A stretch of 44,461 nucleotides of DNA. Source: VGCC01 sp044375955 (GTDB lineage Bacteria; Actinomycetota; Actinomycetes; S36-B12). A program made the position numbers and the translations under genes. Under the pieces are notes generated by a model. It had not been told where the DNA came from. It searched no databases and was given only the letters and a program-made list of their open reading frames with translations. This document shows, piece by piece, positions 14,861 through 25,735 of the stretch. Every line of letters begins with the position of its first letter. Within the stretch, counting starts at the first letter, position 1. The stretch spans positions 1-44,461 of the forward strand of contig JBILLS010000014.1 in assembly GCA_044375955.1 (NCBI GenBank), written 5' to 3'.

Positions 14861-16737
14861 ATGACCAAGCAGGTGGTCCAGGTCGATCGCGTGGTCATCC
14901 GCTTCGCCGGGGATTCCGGCGACGGCATGCAGCTCACCGGGGACCGGTTCACCTCCGAGACCGCCTGGTTCGGGAACGACCTACTGACCCTGCCGGACTT
15001 CCCTGCCGAGATCCGCGCGCCCGCCGGCACCATGGCCGGGGTCTCCTCGTTCCAGTTGGCCTTCGCCGACCACGAGATCACCACCCCCGGAGATGCGCCC
15101 AACGTTCTCGTGGCGATGAACCCGGCCGCCCTGCGGGCGAACATCAAGGATCTGCCCGCCGGGGCCGACATCATCATCAACACCGACGAATTCACCAAGC
15201 GCAACCTCGAGCGCGTGGGGTACACGACCAACCCCCTCGAGGACGGTTCCCTGTCGAACTACACGGTGCATTCGATCCCGCTCACCTCGATGACCGTGGA
15301 GGCCCTCGCCGACTACGACATCACCAAGAAGGACGCCGAGCGCGCGAAGAACATGTTCGCCCTCGGCCTCTTGAGTTGGCTATACCACCGTCCCACAGAG
15401 GGCACTCGGAAGTTCCTGGAGAAGAAGTTCGCCTCCAAGCCCGAGATCATGCGGGCAAATCTCGCCGCATTCGAGGCGGGCTGGTCCTTCGGTGAGACCA
15501 CCGAGGACTTCTCGGTCCAGTACGAGGTGAAGCCCGCCACGATGAAGCAGGGTGTCTACCGCAACATCTCCGGAAACCTCGCCCTCGCGTACGGCCTGGT
15601 CGCAGCCGGGCAGCAGAGTGGACTATCGGTGTTCCTCGGCTCCTACCCGATCACTCCCGCCTCGGACATCCTGCATGAGTTGAGCAAGCACAAGCGTTTC
15701 GGTGTCGTCACCTTCCAGGCCGAGGACGAGATCGCCGGAGCGACCTCGGCCATCGGTGCCTCCTACGGTGGTGCACTCGGTGTCACGACCACATCGGGCC
15801 CCGGCATCGCCCTGAAGTCCGAAGCGATCGGCCTCGCGGTGTCGCTGGAACTGCCGCTCGTCGTCATCGATGTGCAGCGCGGTGGCCCCTCAACCGGCCT
15901 GCCGACCAAGACCGAGCAGTCCGATCTTCTGCAAGCGATGTTCGGACGCAACGGTGAATCCCCGGTCCCGATCATCGCTCCGCAGAGTCCATCGGACTGC
16001 TTCGACGCCGCGCTCGAGGCAGCGCGCATCGCCGTCACCTACCGCACCCCGGTGTTCCTGCTCTCGGACGGCTACCTGGCTAACGGCTCCGAACCCTGGC
16101 GCGTGCCGGATCCCAGCGAGCTCCCCACGATCGATCCCGGTTTCGCCACCGAACCCAACCACGTGGGCCCCGATGGCGAGAAAGCCTTCTGGCCTTACCT
16201 ACGCGATCCGCAGACCCTCGCGCGTCCCTGGGCGATCCCGGGCACCGCAGGTCTCGAGCATCGGATCGGTGGCCTGGAGAAGGCCGACGGTACGGGGAAC
16301 ATCTCCTATGACCCGGAGAACCACGATCGCATGGTGCGCTTGCGCCAGGCGAAGGTCGATGCCGTCGCCGAGATGATTCCACTGCTCGAGGTCGATGACC
16401 CCGACGGTGATGCCCGGGTCCTGATCCTCGGCTGGGGTTCCACCTACGGCCCGATCGGCGCGGCCTGCCAGATCGCCCGCCGGTCCGGTGTCAAGGTGGC
16501 TCAGGCGCATCTGCGACACATCAACCCGTTCCCCAAGAACCTGGGCGATGTGCTGCACTCCTACGACCGAGTGATCATCCCGGAGATGAACCTCGGCCAA
16601 CTCGCGATGCTGATCCGGGCCAAGTACCTCGTCGACACCATCAACTACGACCAGGTACGCGGGCTGCCGTTCAAGTCCGCCGAACTCGTCGGCGTGATCA
16701 CCGACGTCTTCAACTCCCTCGACGCGAAGGAGCAGGT

Positions 16738-16741
<4 letters not shown>
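14861..16741 (+). CDS. korA: 2-oxoglutarate:ferredoxin oxidoreductase, alpha (gamma-alpha fused) subunit
   Basis: With KorB it decarboxylates 2-oxoglutarate to succinyl-CoA and reduces ferredoxin, replacing or supplementing the 2-oxoglutarate dehydrogenase complex. The 626 aa hold a gamma domain first (IRFAGDSGDGMQLTGDRF at about 13-30, then PAEIRAPAGTMAG), then the alpha domain (GSYPITPASDILHEL and TTTSGPGIALKSEA), and a transketolase-C-like end (LILGWGSTYG). This is the gamma-alpha fusion known from mycobacterial KorA. The ATG at 14861 has AGGAGG 4 bases upstream; the very long upstream open frame is an artefact. korB overlaps its stop (ATGA). Pyruvate specificity is less likely but not excluded. 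Confidence 0.95.
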
Positions 16742-17774
<1,033 letters not shown>

Positions 17775-17778
<4 letters not shown>

Positions 17779-18698
17779 GCGACGACGAGCAGCGCACGAA
17801 GACCCCCAGGAGTCGCGAGACCTCGGGACTGCTCTTCGCCCTAGGCGCCTACGGGTTCTGGGGGATGTTCCCCCTGTACTTCGCCCTGCTGACGGCGGTC
17901 AGTCCCTTCGAAATCGTGGCCCACCGAGCGATCTGGTCCCTGATCTTCGTCCTCATCCTGATCGCCATCTGGCGGCAGTGGGCCGATCTACGCCGTGCCC
18001 TCACGCCACGGACTATCGGCCTCCTCGCCGCCGCCATCCTGTTCCTGTCCATCAACTGGGTCGTCTACGTCTACTCGATCGACGCCAACGAGGTCGTCCA
18101 GGGAGCACTCGGGTACTTCATCAACCCGCTGGTCTCCGTCGCCCTCGGCGTCGTCCTGCTATCCGAGCGTCTCGGCAGGACGCAGTGGCTGGCCATCGGC
18201 ATCGCCGCCGTCGCCGTGCTCGTGCTGACCGTCAGCTATGGCGGTATCCCCTGGATATCCCTCACCCTGGCCTTCAGTTTCGGGCTCTACGGCCTGATCA
18301 AGAAGCGTGCGAACGTCGACGCGTTGCCCTCACTGGCGGTCGAGACCGCGGTTGTGACTCCGATCGCACTGGTATATCTCTGGTACTTGGAAGCCAACGG
18401 TGAGGCGGCCTTCGTCATCGATGGCTGGGGTACCTCGATCCTGCTGATCCTGCTCGGACCGATCACGGCACTCCCGCTTCTCGCCTTCGGCGCTGCTGCG
18501 ATCCGCATCCCGCTTTCCACGCTCGGCGTTATCCAATACGTGACGCCCACGGTGATCTTCCTGCTCGGGATCACCGTGTTCGGCGAGAGCATGCCCGCAC
18601 TCCGGTGGGTCGGATTCGTACTCGTCTGGATCGCCCTGGTGATCTTCACAGCCGATGCGTGGCGGAGATCCCGTGTCCCGGTGGTCGAACCGGACTAG
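17775..18698 (+). CDS. rarD: RarD family EamA transporter
   Basis: Ten-helix drug/metabolite-superfamily membrane protein. The N-terminal LLFALGAYGFWGMFPLYF, the INWVVYVYSI segment and the ESMPALRW segment near the C-terminus mark RarD. Homology to the family is continuous from about position 17830, upstream of the first ATG (17865). In this frame no ATG, GTG or TTG exists between the stop at 17730 and 17865. The best candidate is CTG at 17775, which overlaps the korB stop as CTGA and gives 307 aa, near the usual 295-300. The transported substrate is unknown for most RarD proteins. It converges on the prenyl synthase gene. Confidence 0.85.
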
Positions 18699-18706
18699 CC
18701 GGTTCG
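18686..18706. terminator. Stem-loop at the convergent ends of rarD and the prenyl synthase gene
   Basis: A perfect 8-base-pair stem, CGAACCGG (18686-18693) and CCGGTTCG (18699-18706), closes a 5-base loop ACTAG. The loop contains the stop codons of both convergent genes, sharing CTAG. It could end transcription from both sides, although no T-run follows on either strand. Confidence 0.5.
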
Positions 18707-19690
18707 GTTGACGACGTAGTCGCAGAGACCCTCGAGTGCCTTGCGCGCGGGGATATCCGGCAGGGCGTCGAGTTCGTTGCGGGCGATCGCCGACCATCGA
18801 CGCGCCTCACTCCGGGCCGCCTCCAGAGCAGGATGGGCACGCAGGAGATCCAGCGCCTCGGCGTGTTCGATGTCATCCGGTAACGGCCGACCGAGGAGTT
18901 CGCGCAGTCGGGAACTCGAGGCGTCTGTGCCATCCAGGGCGTAGAGCATCGACAGGGTCGGGATCCCTTCGCGCAGATCCGTACCCGGTGTCTTGCCCGA
19001 TTCATTGGAATCAGAGGTGATGTCGACGATGTCATCGGCCAATTGGAATGCGATGCCGATCGCCTCGCCGAAGGTGGTCATCGTCTGCACGATGTCCGGA
19101 TCCGCTCCGGCCATCATCGCGCCGAACCGACCCGAGGTGGCGATGAGTGAACCGGTCTTATCCGCCAGCACACGCAGGTGGTGGTCGACAGGGTGCATGC
19201 CGTCATCCGGCCCGACGGTCTCGCGGATCTGGCCGGTGCACAGGCGCTCGAAGGTCTGCGCCTGGATGCGCACTGCCTCCGGTCCTAGGTCGGCGAGGAT
19301 GTCCGAGGCACGCGCGAAGAGGAAGTCACCGGTGAGGATCGCGACCGTGTTGTCCCACCGCGCGTTCGCCGATGCAGCACCGCGGCGCAGGGTGGCCTCG
19401 TCCATGACATCGTCGTGATACAGGGTCGCGAGGTGCGTGAGCTCCACCACGACGGCAGAGGGGATGACTCCTGAAGCATTCGGATCACCGAACTGCGCGG
19501 CGAGCAATACGAGCAGGGGGCGGAATCGCTTGCCGCCCGCATCGACCAGGTGGCGGGACGCCTCCGTGACGAATGGGTACTCACTGCGCACGGCATCGCG
19601 CAGGGCCTTCTCGACCAGCTCGAGACCGGTGGTCAGGTCTGCTTCGAGGGCAGGGTCCACCACGAAATCGGGCAGGTGGGCCTGGGGCAT
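18695..19690 (-). CDS. Trans-polyprenyl diphosphate synthase (quinone side chain)
   Basis: Adds isopentenyl units to an allylic diphosphate to make the long isoprenoid tail; beside nuo and men genes the product is most likely the menaquinone side chain. The 331 aa show GGKRFRPLL at 52-60, the first Asp-rich motif DDVMD at 93-97, the GQIRE segment and the second Asp motif in QLADDIVDIT near 225. Chain length cannot be read reliably. The ATG at 19690 is six bases after a TAGCGT hexamer, so it is probably leaderless with its own promoter right after nuoN. Its stop overlaps the rarD stop. Confidence 0.94.
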   Translation of the reverse strand: MPQAHLPDFVVDPALEADLTTGLELVEKALRDAVRSEYPFVTEASRHLVDAGGKRFRPLLVLLAAQFGDPNASGVIPSAVVVELTHLATLYHDDVMDEATLRRGAASANARWDNTVAILTGDFLFARASDILADLGPEAVRIQAQTFERLCTGQIRETVGPDDGMHPVDHHLRVLADKTGSLIATSGRFGAMMAGADPDIVQTMTTFGEAIGIAFQLADDIVDITSDSNESGKTPGTDLREGIPTLSMLYALDGTDASSSRLRELLGRPLPDDIEHAEALDLLRAHPALEAARSEARRWSAIARNELDALPDIPARKALEGLCDYVVNRTG

Positions 19691-19696
19691 ACCGCC

Positions 19697-19702
19697 ACGC
19701 TA
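19697..19702 (-). promoter_or_regulatory. -10 box of the polyprenyl diphosphate synthase gene
   Basis: On the minus strand TAGCGT lies six bases (GGCGGT) before the ATG at 19690 and directly after the nuoN stop. The same TAGCGT with a six-base gap stands before menB and the DUF4229 gene. There is no ribosome binding site. Confidence 0.6.
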
Positions 19703-21235
19703 CTACCGAATGAAGACACCGGCATTCGCGATGATGTCCAGCACCGGTTGGGGCACGATGCCCAGGGCAACCGTGAGGGTGGCACCCGCCGCAAGGGAAA
19801 CGGTGGTAAAGGCGGAGGGAATGACCACTGAGGCCGAGTCGGGGGTGGGATCGGCGAAGTACATGAGCACGATCACACGAACGTAGAAGAACGCCGCGAT
19901 CACGCTGGCGATGACCGCCACGATGACCAGCCAGGCATCGCCCGCCGCGACGCCGGCGGCGAAGACCCCCCACTTCCCGATGAACCCGCCGGTCAGCGGT
20001 ATTCCCGCCAACGACAGCATGAACACTGAGAAAACAGCGGCGACCAGTGGTGACTTCTTGCCCAGGCCCGCCCAGTCGCGGATCGAGGTTGCCTCACCCG
20101 ATGCGTTGCGCACCAGGGATATGACGGCGAACGCTCCGATCGTCGTAAAACCGTAGGCGATCAAGTAGAAGAGCACGCTGGCCAAACCCTCCGGGCTGGC
20201 GGCAGTGACACCAACCAGGATGAAGCCCGCCTGCGCGATCGACGAATACGCGAGCATGCGTTTGATGTCCGACTGGCTGATCGCGATGATCGAACCCACC
20301 AGCATCGACAGGATCGCGATGATCCACAGCAGGACCTCCCAGTCCCACCGCACGCCGCCGAAGGCGACGTAGAGCAGGCGCATGAGCGCACCGAATGCGG
20401 CCACCTTGACGGTCGCAGCCATCATGCCCGTGACCGGCGTGGGCGCACCCTGGTAGACGTCCGGGGTCCACTGATGGAAGGGCACCGCACCGATCTTGAA
20501 GAACAGGCCGACGAGCAGCATGGCGATGCCGATGATCAGCAGCGTGTTCTCCCCCGCCTTCGTGGTGACCGCGAAAGCGATCGACCCGAAGGTGATGGAT
20601 CCGCTGTAGCCGTAGACCAGGGCGGCACCGAAGAGGAAGAAGGCGGAGGAGAACGCTCCCAGCAGGAAGTACTTCAGCGCGGCTTCCTGGGAAAGGAGCC
20701 GGCGGCGGCGTGCCATTCCCGCAAGGAGGTACAGCGGCAGGGACATGACCTCCAGCGCGATGAACATCATCAGCAGGTCGTTCGACGCGACGAAGAGCAT
20801 CATGCCGAGCACGGCGAAGAGCAGGAACGGCCACACCTCGGTCTGCATGAACCCGCGAATGGTGAACTGCCGTTCGTCCTCGGAGCCCGGGAGCGCGGAT
20901 GCACGTGGGGAGAACGCGTCGCCGGAAGGATCGACCCCCCGCTCGGCCATGAGGAGCCCGCCGAGTATCGCCAGGATCAGGATGGTTCCCTGCATGATCC
21001 ACGCGGGTCCGTCAAGCGCGATGGACTGTCCGCCCGTGAGGACGCGCATGCTGCTGTTGAGAACCACCAGAACGAGGGCGCCGATCAGGGTGGCGAAGAC
21101 CAGCACGAGCTGAAGGAAACGCCGAGCACCTCGCGGAGCGAAGGCCTCGACCAGTACCGAGATGATCGCGGCGATGCCTACGACGATCATCGGCGCGAGG
21201 GCGGCGTAGTCGAGTTCCGGTGAGATGAAATCCAT
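19703..21235 (-). CDS. nuoN: NADH-quinone oxidoreductase subunit N
   Basis: Antiporter-like proton-pumping subunit of complex I, 510 aa, with about 14 membrane helices. Typical landmarks are ALEVMSLPLYLLAG with the conserved pump glutamate, ALKYFLLGAFSSAFFLFGA with the lysine, and GAPTPVTGMMAATVKVAAFG on the broken-helix region. The ATG at 21235 overlaps the nuoM stop by one base (TGATG); the GTG one codon earlier is less likely. It is the last gene of the operon; the prenyl synthase gene follows with its own promoter. Confidence 0.97.
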   Translation of the reverse strand: MDFISPELDYAALAPMIVVGIAAIISVLVEAFAPRGARRFLQLVLVFATLIGALVLVVLNSSMRVLTGGQSIALDGPAWIMQGTILILAILGGLLMAERGVDPSGDAFSPRASALPGSEDERQFTIRGFMQTEVWPFLLFAVLGMMLFVASNDLLMMFIALEVMSLPLYLLAGMARRRRLLSQEAALKYFLLGAFSSAFFLFGAALVYGYSGSITFGSIAFAVTTKAGENTLLIIGIAMLLVGLFFKIGAVPFHQWTPDVYQGAPTPVTGMMAATVKVAAFGALMRLLYVAFGGVRWDWEVLLWIIAILSMLVGSIIAISQSDIKRMLAYSSIAQAGFILVGVTAASPEGLASVLFYLIAYGFTTIGAFAVISLVRNASGEATSIRDWAGLGKKSPLVAAVFSVFMLSLAGIPLTGGFIGKWGVFAAGVAAGDAWLVIVAVIASVIAAFFYVRVIVLMYFADPTPDSASVVIPSAFTTVSLAAGATLTVALGIVPQPVLDIIANAGVFIR

Positions 21236-22764
21236 CACTCCCCACCCCCCTGCGTCATATCGATGTCGGGCATCTGATCGCTCACCGCGAGCATCAGGTC
21301 ACCAGCCGGGGTGATGACGTCGGTCAGCGGGGCGGGGAAGAGGCCCAACACGATCGTGAGGGCCGCGATCGGCACCAGTGCCGTGATCTCGCGTGCGTTG
21401 AGATCGCGCATACCGGTCAGGTCCGGGTTGGTCGGGCCGGTCATGGTGCGGCGGTAGACGCGCAAGACGTAGGCCGCGGTGATCACGATGCCGAGGGTGG
21501 CGACCGCACCGACCCAGATGTTGAACTCGAAGGCACCCAGCAGCACGAGGAACTCACCGATGAAGGAGACCAGGCCGGGCAGGGCGAGGGAGGACAGTGC
21601 GGCGATCAAGAAGAACCCGGCGAGGACCGGGGCGACCTTGTTCACACCGCCGTAGTCCGAGATAAGCGAGGATCCCCGGTGGCGTGCCATCAGGTAGCCG
21701 GCGGTGAGGAACAGGGCCGCGGTGGAGAGACCGTGCGCGACCATGTAGACGACGGAGCCGGTCATACCCTGGGATGTGAATACGAAGATGCCCAGGGCGA
21801 TGAACCCGAAGTGGGACATCGAGGAATACGCGAAGAGTCGACGCATGTCGTTCTGCGTGAGAGCCAGGTACGCGCCGTAGAAGATGCCGATGAGGGCCAT
21901 GCCGATCACAACGGGTGCGTAGAAATCGCTCGCGGCGGGGAAGATCGGGAGAAGGTAGCGGATCATCCCGAAAGTTCCGACCTTGTCGAGCACGCCGATG
22001 AGCAGCACGCTGGTGCCCGCCTTCGAGGCACCCGCAGCATCGGGGAGCCACGTGTGGAAGGGCCAGAGCGGCGCCTTGATCGCGAAGGCGAAGAAGAAGC
22101 CGAGGAAGAGCAGCTTCTGCACGTTGGGGTCGATGTCCAGACCGACGAGTGCCGCGTAGTTGAACGTGCCGCGTCCGTACTCCTGCGCGGACACCACATA
22201 CAGGCCCACGAGCGCCGCCAGCATGAACAGGCCACCGACCAGCGAGTAGACGAGGAACTTGACCGCCGCGTAGGAGCGCTGCGGCCCGCCGTAGCGACCG
22301 ATCATGAAGTAGACGGGGATGAGCATCGCCTCGAAGAAGACGTAGAAGAGGAAGAGGTCAGTGGCGGAGAAGACTCCGATCATCAGGGTCTCGAGCACGA
22401 GGATGAGGGAGAAGTACCCCTTCACCGATCCGCGCGAGTCGTCGACGTCATTCCATCCGGCGAGGATGACGAACGGGACCAGGGTGGCGGCCAGAGCCAC
22501 GAGTACAAGGCCGATGCCGTCGACACCCACCGCATAGGAGATCCCGAAGGCGGGGATCCACGGGTAGTTCTCCACGAACTGGAACGGCTGCGACGAGGAC
22601 CCATCGAACTGCAGGCTCATCGCCACGGTGCCAGCCAGGGTGACCAACGAGAAGACCAGTGCCACCTGCTTGGCCAGGGTTCCCCGGGACTTCGGCAGCA
22701 GCGCGACGACGATGCTGCCCACCAGGGGCACGACACCGAGGACGGTCAACCAGGGAAACGTCAT
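21235..22764 (-). CDS. nuoM: NADH-quinone oxidoreductase subunit M
   Basis: Second antiporter-like subunit of the complex I membrane arm, 509 aa. The FYVFFEAMLIPVYFMIGRYG segment carries the conserved pump glutamate, and PLWPFHTWLPDAAGASKAGT is the family signature on the first broken helix. A second conserved lysine is expected in the mid-protein AVKFLVYSLVGG segment. The ATG at 22764 overlaps the nuoL stop as ATGA. Length and helix pattern (about 14) are normal. Confidence 0.98.
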   Translation of the reverse strand: MTFPWLTVLGVVPLVGSIVVALLPKSRGTLAKQVALVFSLVTLAGTVAMSLQFDGSSSQPFQFVENYPWIPAFGISYAVGVDGIGLVLVALAATLVPFVILAGWNDVDDSRGSVKGYFSLILVLETLMIGVFSATDLFLFYVFFEAMLIPVYFMIGRYGGPQRSYAAVKFLVYSLVGGLFMLAALVGLYVVSAQEYGRGTFNYAALVGLDIDPNVQKLLFLGFFFAFAIKAPLWPFHTWLPDAAGASKAGTSVLLIGVLDKVGTFGMIRYLLPIFPAASDFYAPVVIGMALIGIFYGAYLALTQNDMRRLFAYSSMSHFGFIALGIFVFTSQGMTGSVVYMVAHGLSTAALFLTAGYLMARHRGSSLISDYGGVNKVAPVLAGFFLIAALSSLALPGLVSFIGEFLVLLGAFEFNIWVGAVATLGIVITAAYVLRVYRRTMTGPTNPDLTGMRDLNAREITALVPIAALTIVLGLFPAPLTDVITPAGDLMLAVSDQMPDIDMTQGGGE

Positions 22765-24638
22765 GTCTGCACCAACACCAGGGCAAGGGCCACCAGCAGC
22801 GCGCCGCCGACCATGGACAGGGCGTAGGACCGGGCGAATCCGGATTGGGTGCGGCGCAGGCGTCCCGAGATCGCACCGACCGAGCCAGCGAGACCGTTGA
22901 CGAACCCATCGACGCCGCGCGTATCGAAGACGGTCAATGCCCTCGCGAGGGCGAAGCTCGGCCGCACCACGAGCGCGTCATTGACGGCATCGCCGTACAG
23001 GTCCTTGCGCGCTGCGCGGGTGAGCCATGAACCACGCGGTGCCTCGATCGGCACCGGGCGCCGGGCGTACATCACCCAGCCGATGATCGCTCCGATGATC
23101 ACCACGGTGAGGGTCACGACGATGTAGACCCAGGTGGGCAGCGGGGTGGGCTCGGACTCGAATCCGGTGACCGGCTCGAGCCAACTCTCGATATTCCCCC
23201 AGAAGAGCAGTGCCATGCCCAGGAACGTCGATCCGATGGCCAGGATGATCAACGGGATCGTCATCACCGGCGGGGACTCGTGCGGATGGACACCGTCCTC
23301 CCAGCGGGGCTTTCCGAAGAACGTCATCGCGATCATGCGCGTCATGTAGAAGCCGGTGATTCCCGCAGCAAGGATCGTGGCCACACCGATCAGGGCGTTG
23401 CGCTCGAAAGCCGCATGGATGATCTCGTCCTTCGACCAGAAGCCCGCGAACGGCGGGATGCCGATGATCGCCAGGTACCCGGCCATGAATGTGACGAAGG
23501 TGATGACCATCAGGCCCTTGAGTGCTCCATAGCGGCGCATGTTCACGTCGTCGTTCATGCCGTGCATGACGGAGCCGGCACCCAGGAACAGGCCCGCCTT
23601 GTAGACGCCGTGGGTGAGCAGGTGGAAGATGGCGAAGACGTATCCGATCGGCCCGAGACCTGCGGCGAAGACCATGTACCCGATCTGGCTCATGGTCGAA
23701 CCCGCGAGGGACTTCTTGATGTCGTCCTTGGCGGAGCCGATGATCGCTCCCATGAAGATGGTGATGAGGCCCACCACCACTACCGCGGTCGCCGCCCACA
23801 CCGCGGCATCGAAGATCACATTGCTGCGCACGATGAGGTAGACGCCGGCGGTCACCATGGTCGCCGCGTGGATGAGCGCAGAGACCGGAGTCGGACCCTC
23901 CATGGCGTCCAGCAGCCAGGCTTGGAGGGGGAACTGTGCGGACTTACCCGCGGCCGCCAGCAGGAGCAGAAGACCGATGGCCGTCAATGTGCCCTCACTG
24001 GCCTCGCCCACTTGGCCGAAGACCTCGTCGAAGGTCACCGATCCGAAGGTGACGAACATCAGCATGATGGCCAGGGACAGACCGACATCGCCGACACGGT
24101 TGATGATGAAGGCCTTCTTCGCCGCCGATGCCGCTGACGGCTTGGACTGCCAGAACCCGATGAGGAGGTAGCTGGCCAGACCGACGCCCTCCCAGCCGAC
24201 GTAGAGGAGGAGGTAGTTATTGGCGAGAACGAGCAGCAGCATGGCGGCGACGAACAGGTTCAGGTATCCGAAGAACTTCCGGCGATCCGGATCGTGCGCC
24301 ATGTATCCGAGGGAATACACGTGGATCAGGGCGCCCACGATGGTGATGAGTAGTACGAACACCATCGAGAGTTGGTCGAGTTGGAGGGCGAAGTCCACCT
24401 GGAAGGAGTCGACAGCGATCCATGAGTACACGGTCTGCGTGATCGAGCGTTCCTCGGCGGGGAGAGCCATCAGGCCGAACAGCATGAGCACGCCGAGGAC
24501 TGCGGAAACCGAGACGGTGAGCACGCCCAGCAGCGGGCCCCACGAATTCGTGCGCCGGCCCCCGAAGAGCAGGATCGCCGCACCCGCGAGTGGGAGCGCG
24601 ATCAGCACCCACAGCAGCGAGAACACGTCAGACGTCAC
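22761..24638 (-). CDS. nuoL: NADH-quinone oxidoreductase subunit L
   Basis: Distal antiporter-like subunit of complex I, 625 aa. Landmarks are GWEGVGLASYLLIGFW with the pump glutamate, FPLQAWLLDAMEGPTPVSAL, and HLLTHGVYKAGLFLGAGSVMH. A long C-terminal part with further helices, expected for the lateral helix, follows. The GTG at 24638 has GAAGGA 5-6 bases upstream and lies 15 bases after the nuoK stop, the only real gap in the second half of the operon. Confidence 0.98.
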   Translation of the reverse strand: MTSDVFSLLWVLIALPLAGAAILLFGGRRTNSWGPLLGVLTVSVSAVLGVLMLFGLMALPAEERSITQTVYSWIAVDSFQVDFALQLDQLSMVFVLLITIVGALIHVYSLGYMAHDPDRRKFFGYLNLFVAAMLLLVLANNYLLLYVGWEGVGLASYLLIGFWQSKPSAASAAKKAFIINRVGDVGLSLAIMLMFVTFGSVTFDEVFGQVGEASEGTLTAIGLLLLLAAAGKSAQFPLQAWLLDAMEGPTPVSALIHAATMVTAGVYLIVRSNVIFDAAVWAATAVVVVGLITIFMGAIIGSAKDDIKKSLAGSTMSQIGYMVFAAGLGPIGYVFAIFHLLTHGVYKAGLFLGAGSVMHGMNDDVNMRRYGALKGLMVITFVTFMAGYLAIIGIPPFAGFWSKDEIIHAAFERNALIGVATILAAGITGFYMTRMIAMTFFGKPRWEDGVHPHESPPVMTIPLIILAIGSTFLGMALLFWGNIESWLEPVTGFESEPTPLPTWVYIVVTLTVVIIGAIIGWVMYARRPVPIEAPRGSWLTRAARKDLYGDAVNDALVVRPSFALARALTVFDTRGVDGFVNGLAGSVGAISGRLRRTQSGFARSYALSMVGGALLVALALVLVQT

Positions 24639-24653
24639 GGAGATCCTTCGGCT

Positions 24654-24953
24654 CTAGTACTTCAACAGGTTGGGTTCATCCACGGATGCGGATTTTCGGG
24701 TTCGGAAGATGGTCACGATGATGGCCAGCCCCACAACGACCTCCGCGGCCGCCACCACCATGACGAAGAAGGCCACCACCTGGCCCTCGAGATTGCCATT
24801 CATGCGCGCGAACGCGACGAATGCCAGGTTCGCGGCGTTGAGCATTAGCTCGACGGACATGAACACGATGATCGCGTTGCGGCGCACCAGCACACCGATC
24901 GCGCCGAGACTGAACAGGATGGCGGCCAGGATCACATAATTTGCGGGGTTCAC
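24654..24953 (-). CDS. nuoK: NADH-quinone oxidoreductase subunit K
   Basis: Small membrane-arm subunit, 99 aa with three helices. The NAIIVFMSVELMLNAANLAFVA segment holds the conserved glutamate (SVELMLNA) and the second glutamate follows in the third helix (AAAEVVVGLAIIV). These two residues form part of the proton channel with NuoJ. The GTG at 24953 overlaps the nuoJ stop as GTGA. Confidence 0.98.
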   Translation of the reverse strand: MNPANYVILAAILFSLGAIGVLVRRNAIIVFMSVELMLNAANLAFVAFARMNGNLEGQVVAFFVMVVAAAEVVVGLAIIVTIFRTRKSASVDEPNLLKY

Positions 24954-25735
24954 TGGTCCACCCCCTTGGTGAGTTCTCGAATCTCCTCGACGTCGGCCGG
25001 ATCGACATCGCGCACGTCGTCGCGGGCACGCAGCGGACCCGGGACGGATTCGAGGCTGGTGCTGCCATCGGGCAGCAGTGCCGGAGTGTCGACGGCGTTG
25101 TGACGGGCATACACGCCAGGGCTCGGGAGATTGCCCGGATGGCTACCGTCGCGGAAACGCTCCTCCGAGAGTTCCGGCTGGCTCTTGCGCGGTGTCCAAC
25201 GTTCCCGGTGCGCCAGGACCATCGCGCCCACAGCCGCCGTAATGAGCAGTGCGGCAGTGGCCTGGAAGGCCACCACGTAGTCGTCGAACATCAACTGGGC
25301 GAGACCCTGCACGTTGCCCCCGGCGACTTCGTTGGCAGCGGCCAGTCCGACATCCGTCGAGGCGGTCAGCGCCGAGCCGATCCCGACGGTGAGCAACAGC
25401 GCAAGACCGATGCCGAGCAGGAGCGCGGCGAGGCGCTGGCCCTTGATCGTCTCGACGAGGGAGTCGGAGGAGTCGACGCCGACGACCATGAGCACGAAGA
25501 GGAAGAGCATCATGACCGCGCCCGTGTACACGATCACCTGCACCATGCCGAGGAATGGTGCGGCGTTCGCCACATAGAGGATGGCGAGGTTGATCATGGT
25601 CAATGCGATGAAGAGCGCACTATGCACTGCTTTGCGGGAGAGGATCATGCCGAGCGCACCGAGGACGGCCAGGCCACCACACACCCAGAAGACGATGGTC
25701 TCCCCGAGATTGAAGTCTGAGACCGCTTCTGTCAC
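24950..25735 (-). CDS. nuoJ: NADH-quinone oxidoreductase subunit J
   Basis: Membrane-arm subunit of complex I, 261 aa, with five helices in the first 190 residues, including VYTGAVMMLFLFVLMVVGVD, the helix that undergoes a bend in solved complex I structures. The last 80 residues form a hydrophilic tail (RERWTPRKSQPEL onward) that is longer than in E. coli but common in actinobacteria. The GTG at 25735 overlaps the nuoI stop as GTGA. Confidence 0.97.
   Translation of the reverse strand: MTEAVSDFNLGETIVFWVCGGLAVLGALGMILSRKAVHSALFIALTMINLAILYVANAAPFLGMVQVIVYTGAVMMLFLFVLMVVGVDSSDSLVETIKGQRLAALLLGIGLALLLTVGIGSALTASTDVGLAAANEVAGGNVQGLAQLMFDDYVVAFQATAALLITAAVGAMVLAHRERWTPRKSQPELSEERFRDGSHPGNLPSPGVYARHNAVDTPALLPDGSTSLESVPGPLRARDDVRDVDPADVEEIRELTKGVDQ

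Noticed and set aside
21679..22827. A 382-codon open frame on the plus strand
   Set aside because: It is exactly antisense to nuoM, rich in Glu/His/Arg as expected of an antisense high-GC frame, and has no family features.
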